Assembly (NCBI GenBank): GCA_001770175.1
Contig: MEQK01000045.1
Location: 1 to 52,575, forward strand
DNA: 52,575 nucleotides
DNA from: Bdellovibrionales bacterium RIFOXYD1_FULL_55_31
Lineage (GTDB): Bacteria; Bdellovibrionota; UBA1018
Direction: 5' to 3'
In this document: piece by piece, positions 1-8,172 of the stretch
Layout: each line of letters opens with the position of its first letter
How positions within the stretch are numbered: the stretch's first letter is position 1
Position numbers and translations under genes: made by a program
Notes under the pieces: generated by a model
What the model saw: only the letters and a program-made list of their open reading frames with translations
What the model was told of the DNA's origin: nothing
The model's database searches: none

Positions 1-85
1 CAGCAGGGTTCTGGACTGCGAAGAATGCATGAAAAATGATTACTCTAGGAGGGGGGATGACTCAAGGGAAATGGGGGGGGGGTAA

Positions 86-316
86 GGACCTAAAAACTGG
101 TCTTTAGCAGGTTTTCTGGCTATTCGGTCGGCCTATGGCCGGGGGTTTGGAGGATTTTGGCAGGCCAAACCCCGTAGACTTGTCCGCCATGGCCAGTCCG
201 TTTTGAAGACCGCGCTAAAAGAAGTTCTCCAAGCAGTTGCCGGGCCGACAATCCCACACGTTGATCTGAACTGGGAGTTGGTCCATACTCTCGGCGGAGA
301 AATTTCATGGCTTTAG
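86..316 (+). other. Unassigned open frame, possible gene remnant
   Basis: This frame is open for 76 codons but has no usable start codon. It follows an in-frame TAA at 83-85 that sits just after a run of ten G (73-82). The same frame is also open from base 2 to that TAA. The translation looks protein-like (a stretch with GFGGFWQAKPRR and later LNWELVHTLGGE) but I do not recognise a family. Its stop at 314-316 overlaps the ATG of the phosphomannomutase pseudogene, the arrangement seen between neighbouring genes elsewhere in the locus. It may be the tail of a broken gene entering from the left. Confidence is low. Confidence 0.22.
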
Positions 317-1179
317 CTTTCGGAACCAGCGGAATTCGTGGATTGGCAAAGGAGTTCATCTCATCAGAGTGCTTCTGGCTGGTGAACGCGTTTCTAGATC
401 ACCTGAAGCTGATCGGCGCCCAGTCCGACCACATCCTCATTGCGGGAGATTTTCGCGCGAGCACTCCGGAGATCCTGGCGTAAATCGATGGTTCGCTCCG
501 CGCCCGCGGCGTCAAAAGCACCTTCTGCGGAATCCTCCCCACGCCTGCTCTGGCCTACGCCTGCATCAGCCTGATCTCCGCCCGGTTTCTGGGCGCAACA
601 CAGATTGTCGTTCCCGTCAGCTGCAATACAGCACTTGAAGCCAGCGGCTTTTTCAAAGGCGTGCATCGCACCCGAATCGGCTCGCCTTTTGTGCTCGAAA
701 AAATGATCCAGATCGCCGGACAATCACCAAGGGAGAAAATCGCTGGATTTGAAGCCAACGGCGGATTCTTTTACTCGTCGCTCCTGACCCGCGATTCCAT
801 TCTTCCCATCCTGCTGGTTATGGCTGAAATGCGGAAATCCGGAAAATCGCTCTCGCAGATCGTCGCGGACCTTCCACCTCGTTACACTCAAAGCAGACTG
901 CAGAGAAACACCCGGGTGGAAAAGGGCCAGGCCTTGCTCGCCCGGCTCCAGGGCCTACCCCCTGGACAGCCGATTTCGAGCGAACTGGCGCGTTTTGGTG
1001 TGATTCAGTCGCTAAACCAGACGGATGGAATGCGCTTCAAGCTGTCCTCTGACACAATCATTCACTTCCGCCCGTCCGGAAATGCTCCGGAGTTCCGGGT
1101 TTACGCTGAAGCCGCAACTCACGCTCAAGCACGGGAACTTTGCCAAGCCGGGCTGGCCTGGGTCAAATCGAGCGTCTGA
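307..1179 (+). pseudogene. Phosphomannomutase/phosphoglucomutase (ManB-like), inactivated
   Basis: The translation from ATG 307 starts with the family N-terminus FGTSGIRG and runs to ILAGDFRASTP-like sequence, then meets an in-frame TAA at 481-483. The same frame continues with GILPTPALAYA and PVSCNTALEASG, followed by RTRIGSPFV, GFEANGGF and a C-terminal phosphate-binding loop FRPSGNAPEFRVYAE. Only about 290 codons remain, against roughly 450-470 in the family. The missing part lies near 600, where the text jumps from the GILPTPALA region to PVSCNTALE. The catalytic serine loop (TASHNP type) and the DGDGDR metal loop are both absent. The enzyme normally interconverts mannose-6-P and mannose-1-P, feeding GDP-mannose. 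The nonsense codon plus the loss of the active site make it non-functional. A Shine-Dalgarno-like GGCGGAG precedes the ATG. The GDP-mannose used by the gmd gene at 26.4-27.5 kb must therefore depend on another copy. Confidence 0.85.
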
Positions 1180-1294
1180 TCGCGCGAGGACTGGCCCCAA
1201 GCATTTCTTCGCTGAAAGGGGGAGTGAACCTCGGGTTTCAAAACCAATGCATAGCTTCGAATTCTGCCCTTCTCCTCAGGGAATCTAGAGCAGC

Positions 1295-2854
1295 TTACGA
1301 GGCATCGGATTTCCACCTTTGGAAGAGTTTTTGGGTAACTTTCTGCAGAATCGCGTTCTCCTCCTTGAAACCAAGACAGCGAACCGAAATCAGCACCGCA
1401 AGCGATCCCGCACCGATGACCAGCAGCAGGAAACTCGATGAATTCGTATTCATCACAAAACGGAGTGAGGAAAACAACGCGCCCAGCCCGAGAGCCAGGA
1501 CAACGGCTTCCACCAGCCCCAGTCCGGTCTGTTTGGATTCAGAAGCAATCCCCAAGAGCAGAACACCCCCGACCAGAAGGTGCATTGCGCTCCAGGATAG
1601 CGGAAACGCGTAAACGCGCAGATAGGGACTGAGAAAAATGTTTCCGGCGATGATTCCGCCTTGAATGATGATCGTTGCCAGAACCAATCGAGAAAGCCTT
1701 CCGGAAGCCATCATCGCCTGACCGATCGCAATGAGCAGAATGGCGCCAAGCACCCCGGGCGTATACAGTCGGAGCAGACCCGCCGTGAGCGCCACGGCCT
1801 GCTCATCGAAAAGCCCGCGCTTGAGCAGAAGACGAATGAAAACTTCAGGTGCGACAAAAAAAACCAGAAGCGGCGGTGTCACGCCCAGGATCATCATCCG
1901 CGCGACGCGTGCCGTCTCCTCGTAAAGGGAGGTGAGATTCTTTTTTCCAAACTGATCTGCCAAAATCGGTCCCAGCACCGTGGCAATCGAGGTCGTCACG
2001 ACTCCCATCGGCACGTCCAGGATCTTCCGCGCGTAATCCAGACCGGCAACATTGCCGACGCCGATTCGCGCAGCGATCACGCGTTCCGTAAGAACTGAGA
2101 GCTGCGCAAAGATCAGCGGGAGATACATCGCACTTGAGAAAACAAAACATTCCTTGAAGCCCCGGAATCCGGCGAAAAGTACCCGACGAAAACCGATCCT
2201 GGTAATTCCAAATTGCAGGGCCAGAACCACTGAGAGAATGAGCAAATTCAGCAGATACCCCAACCACAGGGAATACACGCCTAGGCTGTTCGCGAACAGG
2301 GCGACAATTACGGTATTCACTAAAACTCCCAGAACGCCGCAAAGTTCCGGAATAAAGAAGACGCCGTACAGATTGAGAACTCCGGAGATCAGGGTAGTGA
2401 TTTCGGAAAGCACCAGGGTGGGAAGCGAGATCAAGAGCAGGAGCCGCAGGGCTTCAAATGCCGAACCGCTCCGCACATAACCGAAGGCGGAAATCAGCTG
2501 ATCCACAAATGGAATGCAAAAGAGGCTGACGATCAAACTGAAAAGAAACATCCATTTGATCGTTGAAGCAGCCGTTTCGCGAAAGTGCTCCTGCGAGTCA
2601 CTTTTCGAGCGGATCAACGCCAGCTTTGAACGAAAGGTCTCATTCATCGGTCCGAAGGCGAACTGAATGAGGCCCGTCAGGATCGTCAGAGCCACCACCC
2701 ATTGGTCGCGCGCCAGGCTGATCCCGAAATACCGGGCCATGACCATGACGCTCAGAACCCCGACGATGGCCTTCATTCCCTTCAAAAGAGCGATGCCCAG
2801 CGTGACTCGCCGGGGACTTTTCTTCTGAAAAAAGGATAGCCATTGCATTGCCAT
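1295..2854 (-). CDS. MurJ/MviN-like MOP-superfamily flippase
   Basis: A 519-residue protein made almost entirely of hydrophobic helices, about 12-14 segments, which fits the length and layout of the MurJ/MviN branch of the MOP exporter superfamily. Early sequence (ARYFGISLARDQWVVA, then an FGPMNETFRSKLA stretch) resembles the first helices of MurJ-type proteins. In a polysaccharide locus such proteins often move lipid-linked oligosaccharides across the inner membrane, so it may be an extra O-unit flippase rather than the essential lipid II flippase. A more typical Wzx lies at 42840-44294. No Shine-Dalgarno sequence is visible before the ATG, although AT-rich sequence directly precedes it. It is flanked by two pseudogenes and reads away from the methyltransferase remnant. 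The family call is firm; the substrate is inferred. Confidence 0.8.
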   Translation of the reverse strand: MAMQWLSFFQKKSPRRVTLGIALLKGMKAIVGVLSVMVMARYFGISLARDQWVVALTILTGLIQFAFGPMNETFRSKLALIRSKSDSQEHFRETAASTIKWMFLFSLIVSLFCIPFVDQLISAFGYVRSGSAFEALRLLLLISLPTLVLSEITTLISGVLNLYGVFFIPELCGVLGVLVNTVIVALFANSLGVYSLWLGYLLNLLILSVVLALQFGITRIGFRRVLFAGFRGFKECFVFSSAMYLPLIFAQLSVLTERVIAARIGVGNVAGLDYARKILDVPMGVVTTSIATVLGPILADQFGKKNLTSLYEETARVARMMILGVTPPLLVFFVAPEVFIRLLLKRGLFDEQAVALTAGLLRLYTPGVLGAILLIAIGQAMMASGRLSRLVLATIIIQGGIIAGNIFLSPYLRVYAFPLSWSAMHLLVGGVLLLGIASESKQTGLGLVEAVVLALGLGALFSSLRFVMNTNSSSFLLLVIGAGSLAVLISVRCLGFKEENAILQKVTQKLFQRWKSDAS

Positions 2855-2860
2855 TTTAAT

Positions 2861-3205
2861 ATGTTCGTACCCGGAATTCTCACGGAAGGCTACTCCGCCG
2901 GCTACTATGCTAATTTTCGCTCGGAACTGCTCCCTTTAGTACCCGAAAAGGGACTCGGGCGCTGGCTGGAAGCCGCCATCCCCAAGCTTCCCGATGTATC
3001 CTTTGACTCTGTTTCGCCTCAATCCCGAACGGCCGCTATTAAACTGCCCGAAGGATGATTCGGGCCTGTGGCTTTGAAATCCTGCAAGCCCGGGGAATCA
3101 ACCCCTTGCTCCGGTGGATGTCTGCCCTGGATAATCTTAAGCGGCGGGGCTCTTTCGGATGCCCGGTTTCTGCAGTTCGCGTATCAGTTCCACGCCACCT
3201 GCTGA
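2861..3205 (+). pseudogene. Decayed class I SAM methyltransferase, paralogue of 46688-47356
   Basis: Three pieces match the intact methyltransferase at 46688-47356 in order. The first is GYYANFRSELLPLVPEK (intact copy GYYSNDRPELVPFIPEK). The second is PKLPDVSFDSV (intact AKLPDGHFDGV). The third is RACGFEILQARGIN, then after a frameshift SGGALSDARFLQFAYQF (intact ESCGYEIARAKGIN and SGGALRDTRYLQFAYEL). The stop is at 3203-3205. The SAM-binding GCGEG region and most of the middle are deleted, and at least two frame changes are needed to read it, so it cannot be functional. The length is about half that of the intact gene. Its 3' end overlaps the 3' end of the minus-strand glycosyltransferase gene by 69 bases, so the tail of that protein is read from the complement of the remnant. 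Confidence 0.8.
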
Positions 3206-4072
3206 GAGGCCATCCCGAATCGCGAGAAGGAGGATCGGAAGGAGGTCCCATCGCCGGCTCAGAGCCAGGCGCAGCGCCCGCCTGGGGATCTGAACGGCGA
3301 CCACGAATCCCAGGGTTGAAAGAAATTGAAAGACATTGCCGTTTTTTCTGACGAACCAGAGGCGGTTTCGAAGCATCAGGTATTCCTTGAGGCGGGAGAC
3401 CTTTTTCATCGTGGCTCCGCCTTCATGGAAAATGCGCGCTTTTTTCACGACCGCAAGCTCAAAGCCGGCTCGTGCCGCGCGGACGCAGTAATCGGATTCC
3501 TCGTAATAGGCGAAGTAGGAATCATCCAGGAGTCCGACTCGGTCGACGACCTGGTGTTTGATGAGAAAACAGCAGCCGTGAATCATCCGGCAGCGCGCGA
3601 CCTCCGCTGTGGGCTCGACATACGAGAACGGCGTTCCTCCGGTCCAAAGCGAAACGGAACCCTCAGCGATGAATCCGGTCGGAGAATCGGAACCGGCGCG
3701 GATCAGCGGGCCCGCAATCCCAATCTTTGGATTCTCCTCCATCGCCTTCACCATTTCTGTGAGCGCCTCGGGGCTCAGCTCGGCGTCGTCATTCAGAAGC
3801 AGGTAGTAATCACGGCCGCCCTGCATCAGCAGATGAGAAAGCGCGTGCTTCACCCCTCCAGCAAAACCCAGGTTCTCCGCGATTTCGAGAAGCTCAACCT
3901 CACTGGGCCAATCCTGCTTGAGCCGCTGTCGCGATTCAGGACTGGAGCCGTTGTCCAGCACCAGAACCGAAAATTCCGGATAGATTAACTTTTTGAGCGA
4001 CTTCAGGCAGGCATGCACCTGATCTGGAGAATTCCAGCTTAAGATGACGATTCCGACCCGGGGGGAGCTCAT
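3137..4072 (-). CDS. Family 2 glycosyltransferase (rhamnosyltransferase-like)
   Basis: A GT-A fold glycosyltransferase of 311 residues, predicted to act on the cytoplasmic face of the inner membrane during O-unit assembly. It has the N-terminal VGIVILSWNSPDQV strand-loop of family 2, a NLGFAGG nucleotide-binding loop at 68-73, an acidic LLNDDAELS motif (D95-D96), and the later FAYYEESDYCVRA and FHEGGAT motifs found in rhamnosyltransferase-like members. I chose ATG 4072 over the upstream TTG at 4093 because it forms an ATGA overlap with the stop of the preceding gene (4069-4071). The last 22 or so residues, after AIRDGLSAG, are encoded opposite the methyltransferase remnant, so the C-terminal tail is probably a recent run-on. 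Donor and acceptor are unknown. Confidence 0.88.
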   Translation of the reverse strand: MSSPRVGIVILSWNSPDQVHACLKSLKKLIYPEFSVLVLDNGSSPESRQRLKQDWPSEVELLEIAENLGFAGGVKHALSHLLMQGGRDYYLLLNDDAELSPEALTEMVKAMEENPKIGIAGPLIRAGSDSPTGFIAEGSVSLWTGGTPFSYVEPTAEVARCRMIHGCCFLIKHQVVDRVGLLDDSYFAYYEESDYCVRAARAGFELAVVKKARIFHEGGATMKKVSRLKEYLMLRNRLWFVRKNGNVFQFLSTLGFVVAVQIPRRALRLALSRRWDLLPILLLAIRDGLSAGGVELIRELQKPGIRKSPAA

Positions 4073-4878
4073 GACCGAAGGTAAGCTTTCCAATCATGGC
4101 CGGCAGCGACACCGGTCGATTCCATGTGGGTGGCAATTCCGGGAACCGGGACCCAGAGCTTGTATTTGGGGGAAACCAGCGTTTTGAATCCGCCATGCTT
4201 CCAGGCGCGTGCATAGATCGTGAACTCATCCCAGTTCCTGAGACTCCCGAGGAGTCTTCGCGGCGAAAGCAGCCCCATTTTCGTGAGCATGAGCCAGGTG
4301 GCGGCATCGGTCGCCCCTTCGGAGTAAGCCTTGAAAAGCGGCCAGGTTTTTTCCAGAGTCGACCGGGTGGTGAGAAAAGTCAGGCAGGTTGAAGCAGCCG
4401 AGCGCCAGCGGTGCCCCTCGAATTCCTGAGTCGCGGTGCGAACCTGGTGCATCGGAAGGGAATAGTAATCCGGGTGATCGTAAGGAGAGATGAAATCGAC
4501 ATCTTTGCCGCGTCGCAAAAAATTCAGGAGCTTCGAAAACTGACCCGGGGCATAGGCGTAATCATCTTCAGCGAAATACACCGCCTCCGCTTCCGTCTGC
4601 TCCATCAGGATCTTCCCCTGAAGCAGAAAGGTTGCGGCATTTCCGATCCGGTTCGTGTCGATGAAAACGAGCCGCTCTACGGGGTACCACTTTGAGAAGG
4701 CGGCGCGGTACTCCGGCGGGCATCCATCCAGAATCACCCAGATCTTCGCATTCACCGCTTCGAGGCTCCGCGCGAGACTGCGAAAAGCGGATTCCGCCAG
4801 CAGGAACTTGTTGTTCTGATGCACGATCGGTGTTTTGGAAACTCCCGGATAAACCCGGTAAGCGACAGCTAAATCCAT
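4069..4878 (-). CDS. Putative glycosyltransferase with EDD motif
   Basis: This 269-residue protein has no membrane segment. The pattern of a strand (AKIWVILDGCP, 44-54), a nucleotide-loop region (DTNRIGNAATFLLQ) and an acidic cluster YFAEDDYAY (E104, D105, D106) after a hydrophobic strand is what a GT-A glycosyltransferase shows. It is diverged from common family 2 members: there is no N-terminal SVVIPxYN motif, and it opens with DLAVAYRVYPGVSK and an HQNNKF segment. It sits between two clear family 2 genes and overlaps the downstream one by 4 bases, so it belongs to a three-gene minus-strand glycosyltransferase operon. A GAGGT-type ribosome site precedes ATG 4878. Role as a sugar transferase is likely; donor and acceptor are unknown. 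Confidence 0.7.
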   Translation of the reverse strand: MDLAVAYRVYPGVSKTPIVHQNNKFLLAESAFRSLARSLEAVNAKIWVILDGCPPEYRAAFSKWYPVERLVFIDTNRIGNAATFLLQGKILMEQTEAEAVYFAEDDYAYAPGQFSKLLNFLRRGKDVDFISPYDHPDYYSLPMHQVRTATQEFEGHRWRSAASTCLTFLTTRSTLEKTWPLFKAYSEGATDAATWLMLTKMGLLSPRRLLGSLRNWDEFTIYARAWKHGGFKTLVSPKYKLWVPVPGIATHMESTGVAAGHDWKAYLRS

Positions 4879-4893
4879 AACCTCAACCTGCGC

Positions 4894-5901
4894 TTAATTG
4901 CCCGGACGGGCAACTCCAAACTTGCTGTTTCGAAGGTCCATCACGGACCTGGGCGAAGGCCTGACTTTTTTGAAATAAATCTGCGCCAGCCGGTTTACCC
5001 AGCCGCCCGGAAGACCCGCGATTACCCTGGCCGCAAGCTTGGTCAGTTTTGAGGCCGCAAGGCCTTTGAGGAACTGATCGTATTCCTTATGTGAGTAGGA
5101 ACCCATGCCCCGCAAGAGGAGCAGCTTTTTGGCCTGTTTCCAGGGCTCGCGCGGGTAGACGCGGGCTTTGGCCGAATCCGAGAGATCCGGAAAAGACCAG
5201 ATCAGGCGGGGCCATTTGAACATCCAGATTTCAAAACTGCGGCCCGACCATCCCGCGTTTCCGTAGCGGATCGCGATATAGGGGTTGGCAATCACCAGAA
5301 TGTCTTCAGCGAAGGGCTTCTGGAAAATAACGCCCACATGAATGAAAACCGTCCCGTAGTACTTCTCTTTTTCCCGCTCATCCCAGAGCCGTTTTTTGAT
5401 GACTACGCAGCCAATGAACGAAAGATACTGTGCCGTATCAATAAAGAACTGCTCAAACTGCGAGCTGGCATAAACGCGATCGCCCGGCAGCTCCAGGCGC
5501 CGCTTCTCGAGGACCTCGGCCAGGGCTTTGTCGCGGATCTCGGCATTCACCAGAATGAGTCCGTAGTTCCTTGAAATTGCAGCCAAAACCGCCTGAATCG
5601 CCCCCGGTTTGAGGATGTCGTCATCGGACATCAGCCAGCAATATTCTCCGGCGGCCAGCGAAACGGCATAATTGAAGTCCTCATCCACGCCTCGGTTGGT
5701 TTCTCGGCGGTGGTATTTCAGCTGAGGGCAACTCTGGGCAAATTCGGAGACCACCTGCGCCGTGTTGTCGGGCGAAGCGCCGTCCACAACGATGACTTCG
5801 ATGTCGTTTGTGAGCTGGGAAAGAATGCTCGAGAGAGTCTCGCCAATATAGGCCGCCCTGTTGTACGTCGCGATGCACACCGAAAGCTTGATGGGATTCA
5901 T
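4894..5901 (-). CDS. Family 2 glycosyltransferase, abequosyltransferase (RfbV)-like
   Basis: A 335-residue GT-A enzyme. The first 100 residues carry LSVCIATYNRAAYIGETL, IVVDGASPDNT (39-47), the NRGVDEDFNYAV loop and the WLMSDDDIL metal-binding motif (D93-D95). This set is typical of the abequosyltransferase/RfbV type, which adds a deoxysugar to a lipid-linked O-unit. The donor here is not known; candidate 6-deoxysugars are made by the 24.3-27.5 kb module. A KRLW and basic segments in the second half fit acceptor or membrane-surface binding. It is the first gene of the minus-strand glycosyltransferase operon and diverges from legB, with 124 bases between start codons. A GAGGT ribosome site sits just before the ATG. 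Confidence 0.87.
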   Translation of the reverse strand: MNPIKLSVCIATYNRAAYIGETLSSILSQLTNDIEVIVVDGASPDNTAQVVSEFAQSCPQLKYHRRETNRGVDEDFNYAVSLAAGEYCWLMSDDDILKPGAIQAVLAAISRNYGLILVNAEIRDKALAEVLEKRRLELPGDRVYASSQFEQFFIDTAQYLSFIGCVVIKKRLWDEREKEKYYGTVFIHVGVIFQKPFAEDILVIANPYIAIRYGNAGWSGRSFEIWMFKWPRLIWSFPDLSDSAKARVYPREPWKQAKKLLLLRGMGSYSHKEYDQFLKGLAASKLTKLAARVIAGLPGGWVNRLAQIYFKKVRPSPRSVMDLRNSKFGVARPGN

Positions 5902-5966
5902 GACCTCAAATCCTTAGCTCAAGAGGCAGCCAAATGGCAGCCAATTCCGGAGGGGGTACTTTCACC

Positions 5967-5993
5967 TTGCGCTTGCTGCATGCCTTTGATAAT
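5967..5993 (+). promoter_or_regulatory. Candidate promoter of the legionaminic acid operon
   Basis: The divergent region before legB contains TTGCGC (5967-5972) and GATAAT (5988-5993), separated by 15 bases. The -10 is good; the -35 and spacing are weak. Two copies of the self-complementary TGCATG flank the -10 (about 5977 and 5996), which could be an operator or chance. The legB Shine-Dalgarno GGAGG lies downstream at 6015-6019. This is the only stretch large enough to hold a promoter for the 12-gene operon. Confidence 0.35.
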
Positions 5994-6025
5994 TCATGCA
6001 TGCACGCGATTTTTGGAGGTTTTTT

Positions 6026-7021
6026 ATGCCGGCACGGCCGAAAGTACTGGTCACTGGGTCGGACGGGTTTATTGGGAGCCATCTGACGGAAGCACTGGTT
6101 CATGCTGGTTACGATGTCCGCGCCTTTGTCTATTACAACTCGTTCAACTCCTTGGGCTGGATCGACTCTTTCGACCCCGAACTGAAGAAGAAGCTCGAGA
6201 TCTTCACCGGCGATATTCGGGACCCAAACGGCGTCCGGACGGCGATGAAGGATGTCGATGTCGTTTTCCACCTGGCCGCACTGATTGCGATCCCCTTCAG
6301 CTATCACTCTCCCGATAGCTACATCGACACGAACATCAAAGGGACGCTCAACGTGCTGCAAGCCGCTCGCGATTTCAAAACGAGCCGCGTCCTGGTCACC
6401 TCGACCTCAGAAGTTTACGGAACCGCTCAGTACGTCCCCATCGATGAAAAGCATCCTTTCCAGGGGCAGTCTCCTTATAGCGCCTCGAAGATCGGTGCCG
6501 ACCGGATCGCCGAATCATTCTACCGCTCGTTTGAAACCCCGGTGACGATTGTCCGCCCTTTTAACACCTTCGGCCCCCGCCAGTCCGCCCGGGCGATCAT
6601 TCCGACGATCATCACGCAACTTTTGGCCGGCAGGACCGAGCTGAAACTCGGAGACATCACCCCGACCCGCGACCTGCTTTACGTGAAGGACACCGTCGCA
6701 GGATTCCTTTCCATTCTGGAGAGCAAGCAGACGGTCGGCGAAGAGATCAACATCGCGACCCAGAAAGAGATCTCAATCGAAGATCTCGCGCGGATGCTGA
6801 TTCGAAAGATCAAGCCCGACGCCCGGGTCGTGGAAGACGTTCAGCGCGTTCGGCCAGAAAAGAGCGAGGTTCGCAGGCTCCTGGGCTCCAACGAGAAGAT
6901 CACGCGGCTGACGTTCTGGCGCCCGAAACATTCCTTCGAAGAAGCGTTGGATGAGACGATTCAGTGGTTCTCCGACACGGACAACCTCAAGCGGTACAAT
7001 CCGGACGTTTACAATATATGA
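6026..7021 (+). CDS. legB: LegB, GDP-GlcNAc 4,6-dehydratase (NAD-dependent)
   Basis: An extended SDR of 331 residues that catalyses the first committed step of legionaminic acid synthesis, forming the 4-keto-6-deoxy sugar from nucleotide-activated GlcNAc. Visible are the Rossmann motif G11-x-x-G14-x-x-G17, the STSEVYG segment (126-132), the catalytic pair Y151/K155 in SPYSASK, and NTFGPRQSARA (the LegB type of this loop). ATG 6026 is chosen because GGAGG lies 6 bases upstream; the open frame extends 10 codons further without a better site. The stop overlaps legC in an ATGA. It opens a 12-gene operon. With PtmE and LegG present, the GDP route known from Campylobacter jejuni is more likely than a UDP route. 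Confidence 0.93.
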   Translation: MPARPKVLVTGSDGFIGSHLTEALVHAGYDVRAFVYYNSFNSLGWIDSFDPELKKKLEIFTGDIRDPNGVRTAMKDVDVVFHLAALIAIPFSYHSPDSYIDTNIKGTLNVLQAARDFKTSRVLVTSTSEVYGTAQYVPIDEKHPFQGQSPYSASKIGADRIAESFYRSFETPVTIVRPFNTFGPRQSARAIIPTIITQLLAGRTELKLGDITPTRDLLYVKDTVAGFLSILESKQTVGEEINIATQKEISIEDLARMLIRKIKPDARVVEDVQRVRPEKSEVRRLLGSNEKITRLTFWRPKHSFEEALDETIQWFSDTDNLKRYNPDVYNI

Positions 7022-8172
7022 CGCAATCGCTGGCCCAAGAGTTGACACAGTTTGTCCGAAGTCATTATGGGACCGAAAGCGGCGCAATTCCGCTGCATGC
7101 TCCAGTCTTCCAGGGGAATGAAAAAAAGTATCTCGCCGAGTGCATTGACTCGACCTTCGTTTCCTATCTCGGCAAGTACGTCACCCAGCTTGAAGCGATG
7201 ACCCAGGAGTACACCGGAACGAAACACGCGATCGCCATTGGGAACGGCACCCTCGCCCTGCATGCCGCTCTCCACGTGCTGGGCGCCAACTCCGAATCCG
7301 AAGTCATCACTCAGACGCTCACCTTTGTGGCGACGGTGAATGCCATCCGGTATACGGGCGCCGCTCCGGTTTTCCTGGATTCCAGCCGCACCACCCTGGG
7401 CATGTGCCCTGAGGCACTGAAGGTCTTCCTGCAGGAGAATGCCGAACTTCGCGACGGAAAAGCCTACAACCGCAAGACCGGAAAGAGCTTTGCGGCCTGC
7501 GTGCCCATGCATGTCTTCGGACATTGCGTGGATCTCGACGGTCTGATCAAAATTTGCGATTCCTACGGAATTCCGCTCCTGGAAGACGCCGCCGAATCCC
7601 TGGGGAGCTTCTACAAAGGTCGGCACACCGGCGTGATCGGAAAGCTCGGGATACTGAGCTACAATGGAAACAAGATCGTCACCACGGGCGGCGGCGGAAT
7701 GATCCTGACGAACGATGATGCCTTGGCCGCGCGACTCCGCCACATCACCACAACCGCAAAAAAGAAGCACGCATGGGCATTTGAACACGATGAGCTGGGC
7801 TTCAACTATCGCATGCCCAACGTAAACGCCGCCGTCGGCTGCGCTCAGATGGAGCGGCTGCCTCAGATGCTCGCTGATAAGCGCGCGACAGCAGAAGCTT
7901 ACGCGAGGTTTTTCGCGCAAAAAGGCATACCTTTTATCGCGGAGCCTGAGGGTACAAAATCCAATTACTGGCTCAATGCAATTCTGGCCGGCTCCCGCCA
8001 GGAACGAGATGCGATTTTGGAGTACACCAATTCTCACGGCGTGATGACCCGTCCCGTTTGGGAGCCGATGCATCGCCTTCCCATGCATGCAGACTTTCAG
8101 CGGGGACCTTTGACGAATGCCGAATGGTTGGCCGATCGCCTGGTGAACATTCCCAGCGGAGTGCGTCCGTGA
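7018..8172 (+). CDS. legC: LegC, PLP-dependent sugar 4-aminotransferase
   Basis: A DegT/DnrJ/EryC1/StrS-family aminotransferase of 384 residues. It would convert the 4-keto product of LegB to the 4-amino-4,6-dideoxy sugar, using glutamate and PLP. The Schiff-base lysine is K219 in LSYNGNKIVTTGGGG and the PLP-ring aspartate is D190 in LLEDAAES. The NGTLALHAAL loop near 76-85 binds the cofactor phosphate. Length and the C-terminal RPVWEPMHRLPMH segment agree with LegC. The ATG overlaps the legB stop (ATGA at 7018-7021) and the stop overlaps the next start (GTGA), so translation is probably coupled on both sides. Confidence 0.93.
   Translation: MTQSLAQELTQFVRSHYGTESGAIPLHAPVFQGNEKKYLAECIDSTFVSYLGKYVTQLEAMTQEYTGTKHAIAIGNGTLALHAALHVLGANSESEVITQTLTFVATVNAIRYTGAAPVFLDSSRTTLGMCPEALKVFLQENAELRDGKAYNRKTGKSFAACVPMHVFGHCVDLDGLIKICDSYGIPLLEDAAESLGSFYKGRHTGVIGKLGILSYNGNKIVTTGGGGMILTNDDALAARLRHITTTAKKKHAWAFEHDELGFNYRMPNVNAAVGCAQMERLPQMLADKRATAEAYARFFAQKGIPFIAEPEGTKSNYWLNAILAGSRQERDAILEYTNSHGVMTRPVWEPMHRLPMHADFQRGPLTNAEWLADRLVNIPSGVRP

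Noticed and set aside
71-85. ATG followed by ten G as a phase-variable contingency gene
   Set aside because: In the present frame TAA follows at once, and shifted frames also stop within a few codons or do not join the open frame downstream, so slippage would not switch on a product.
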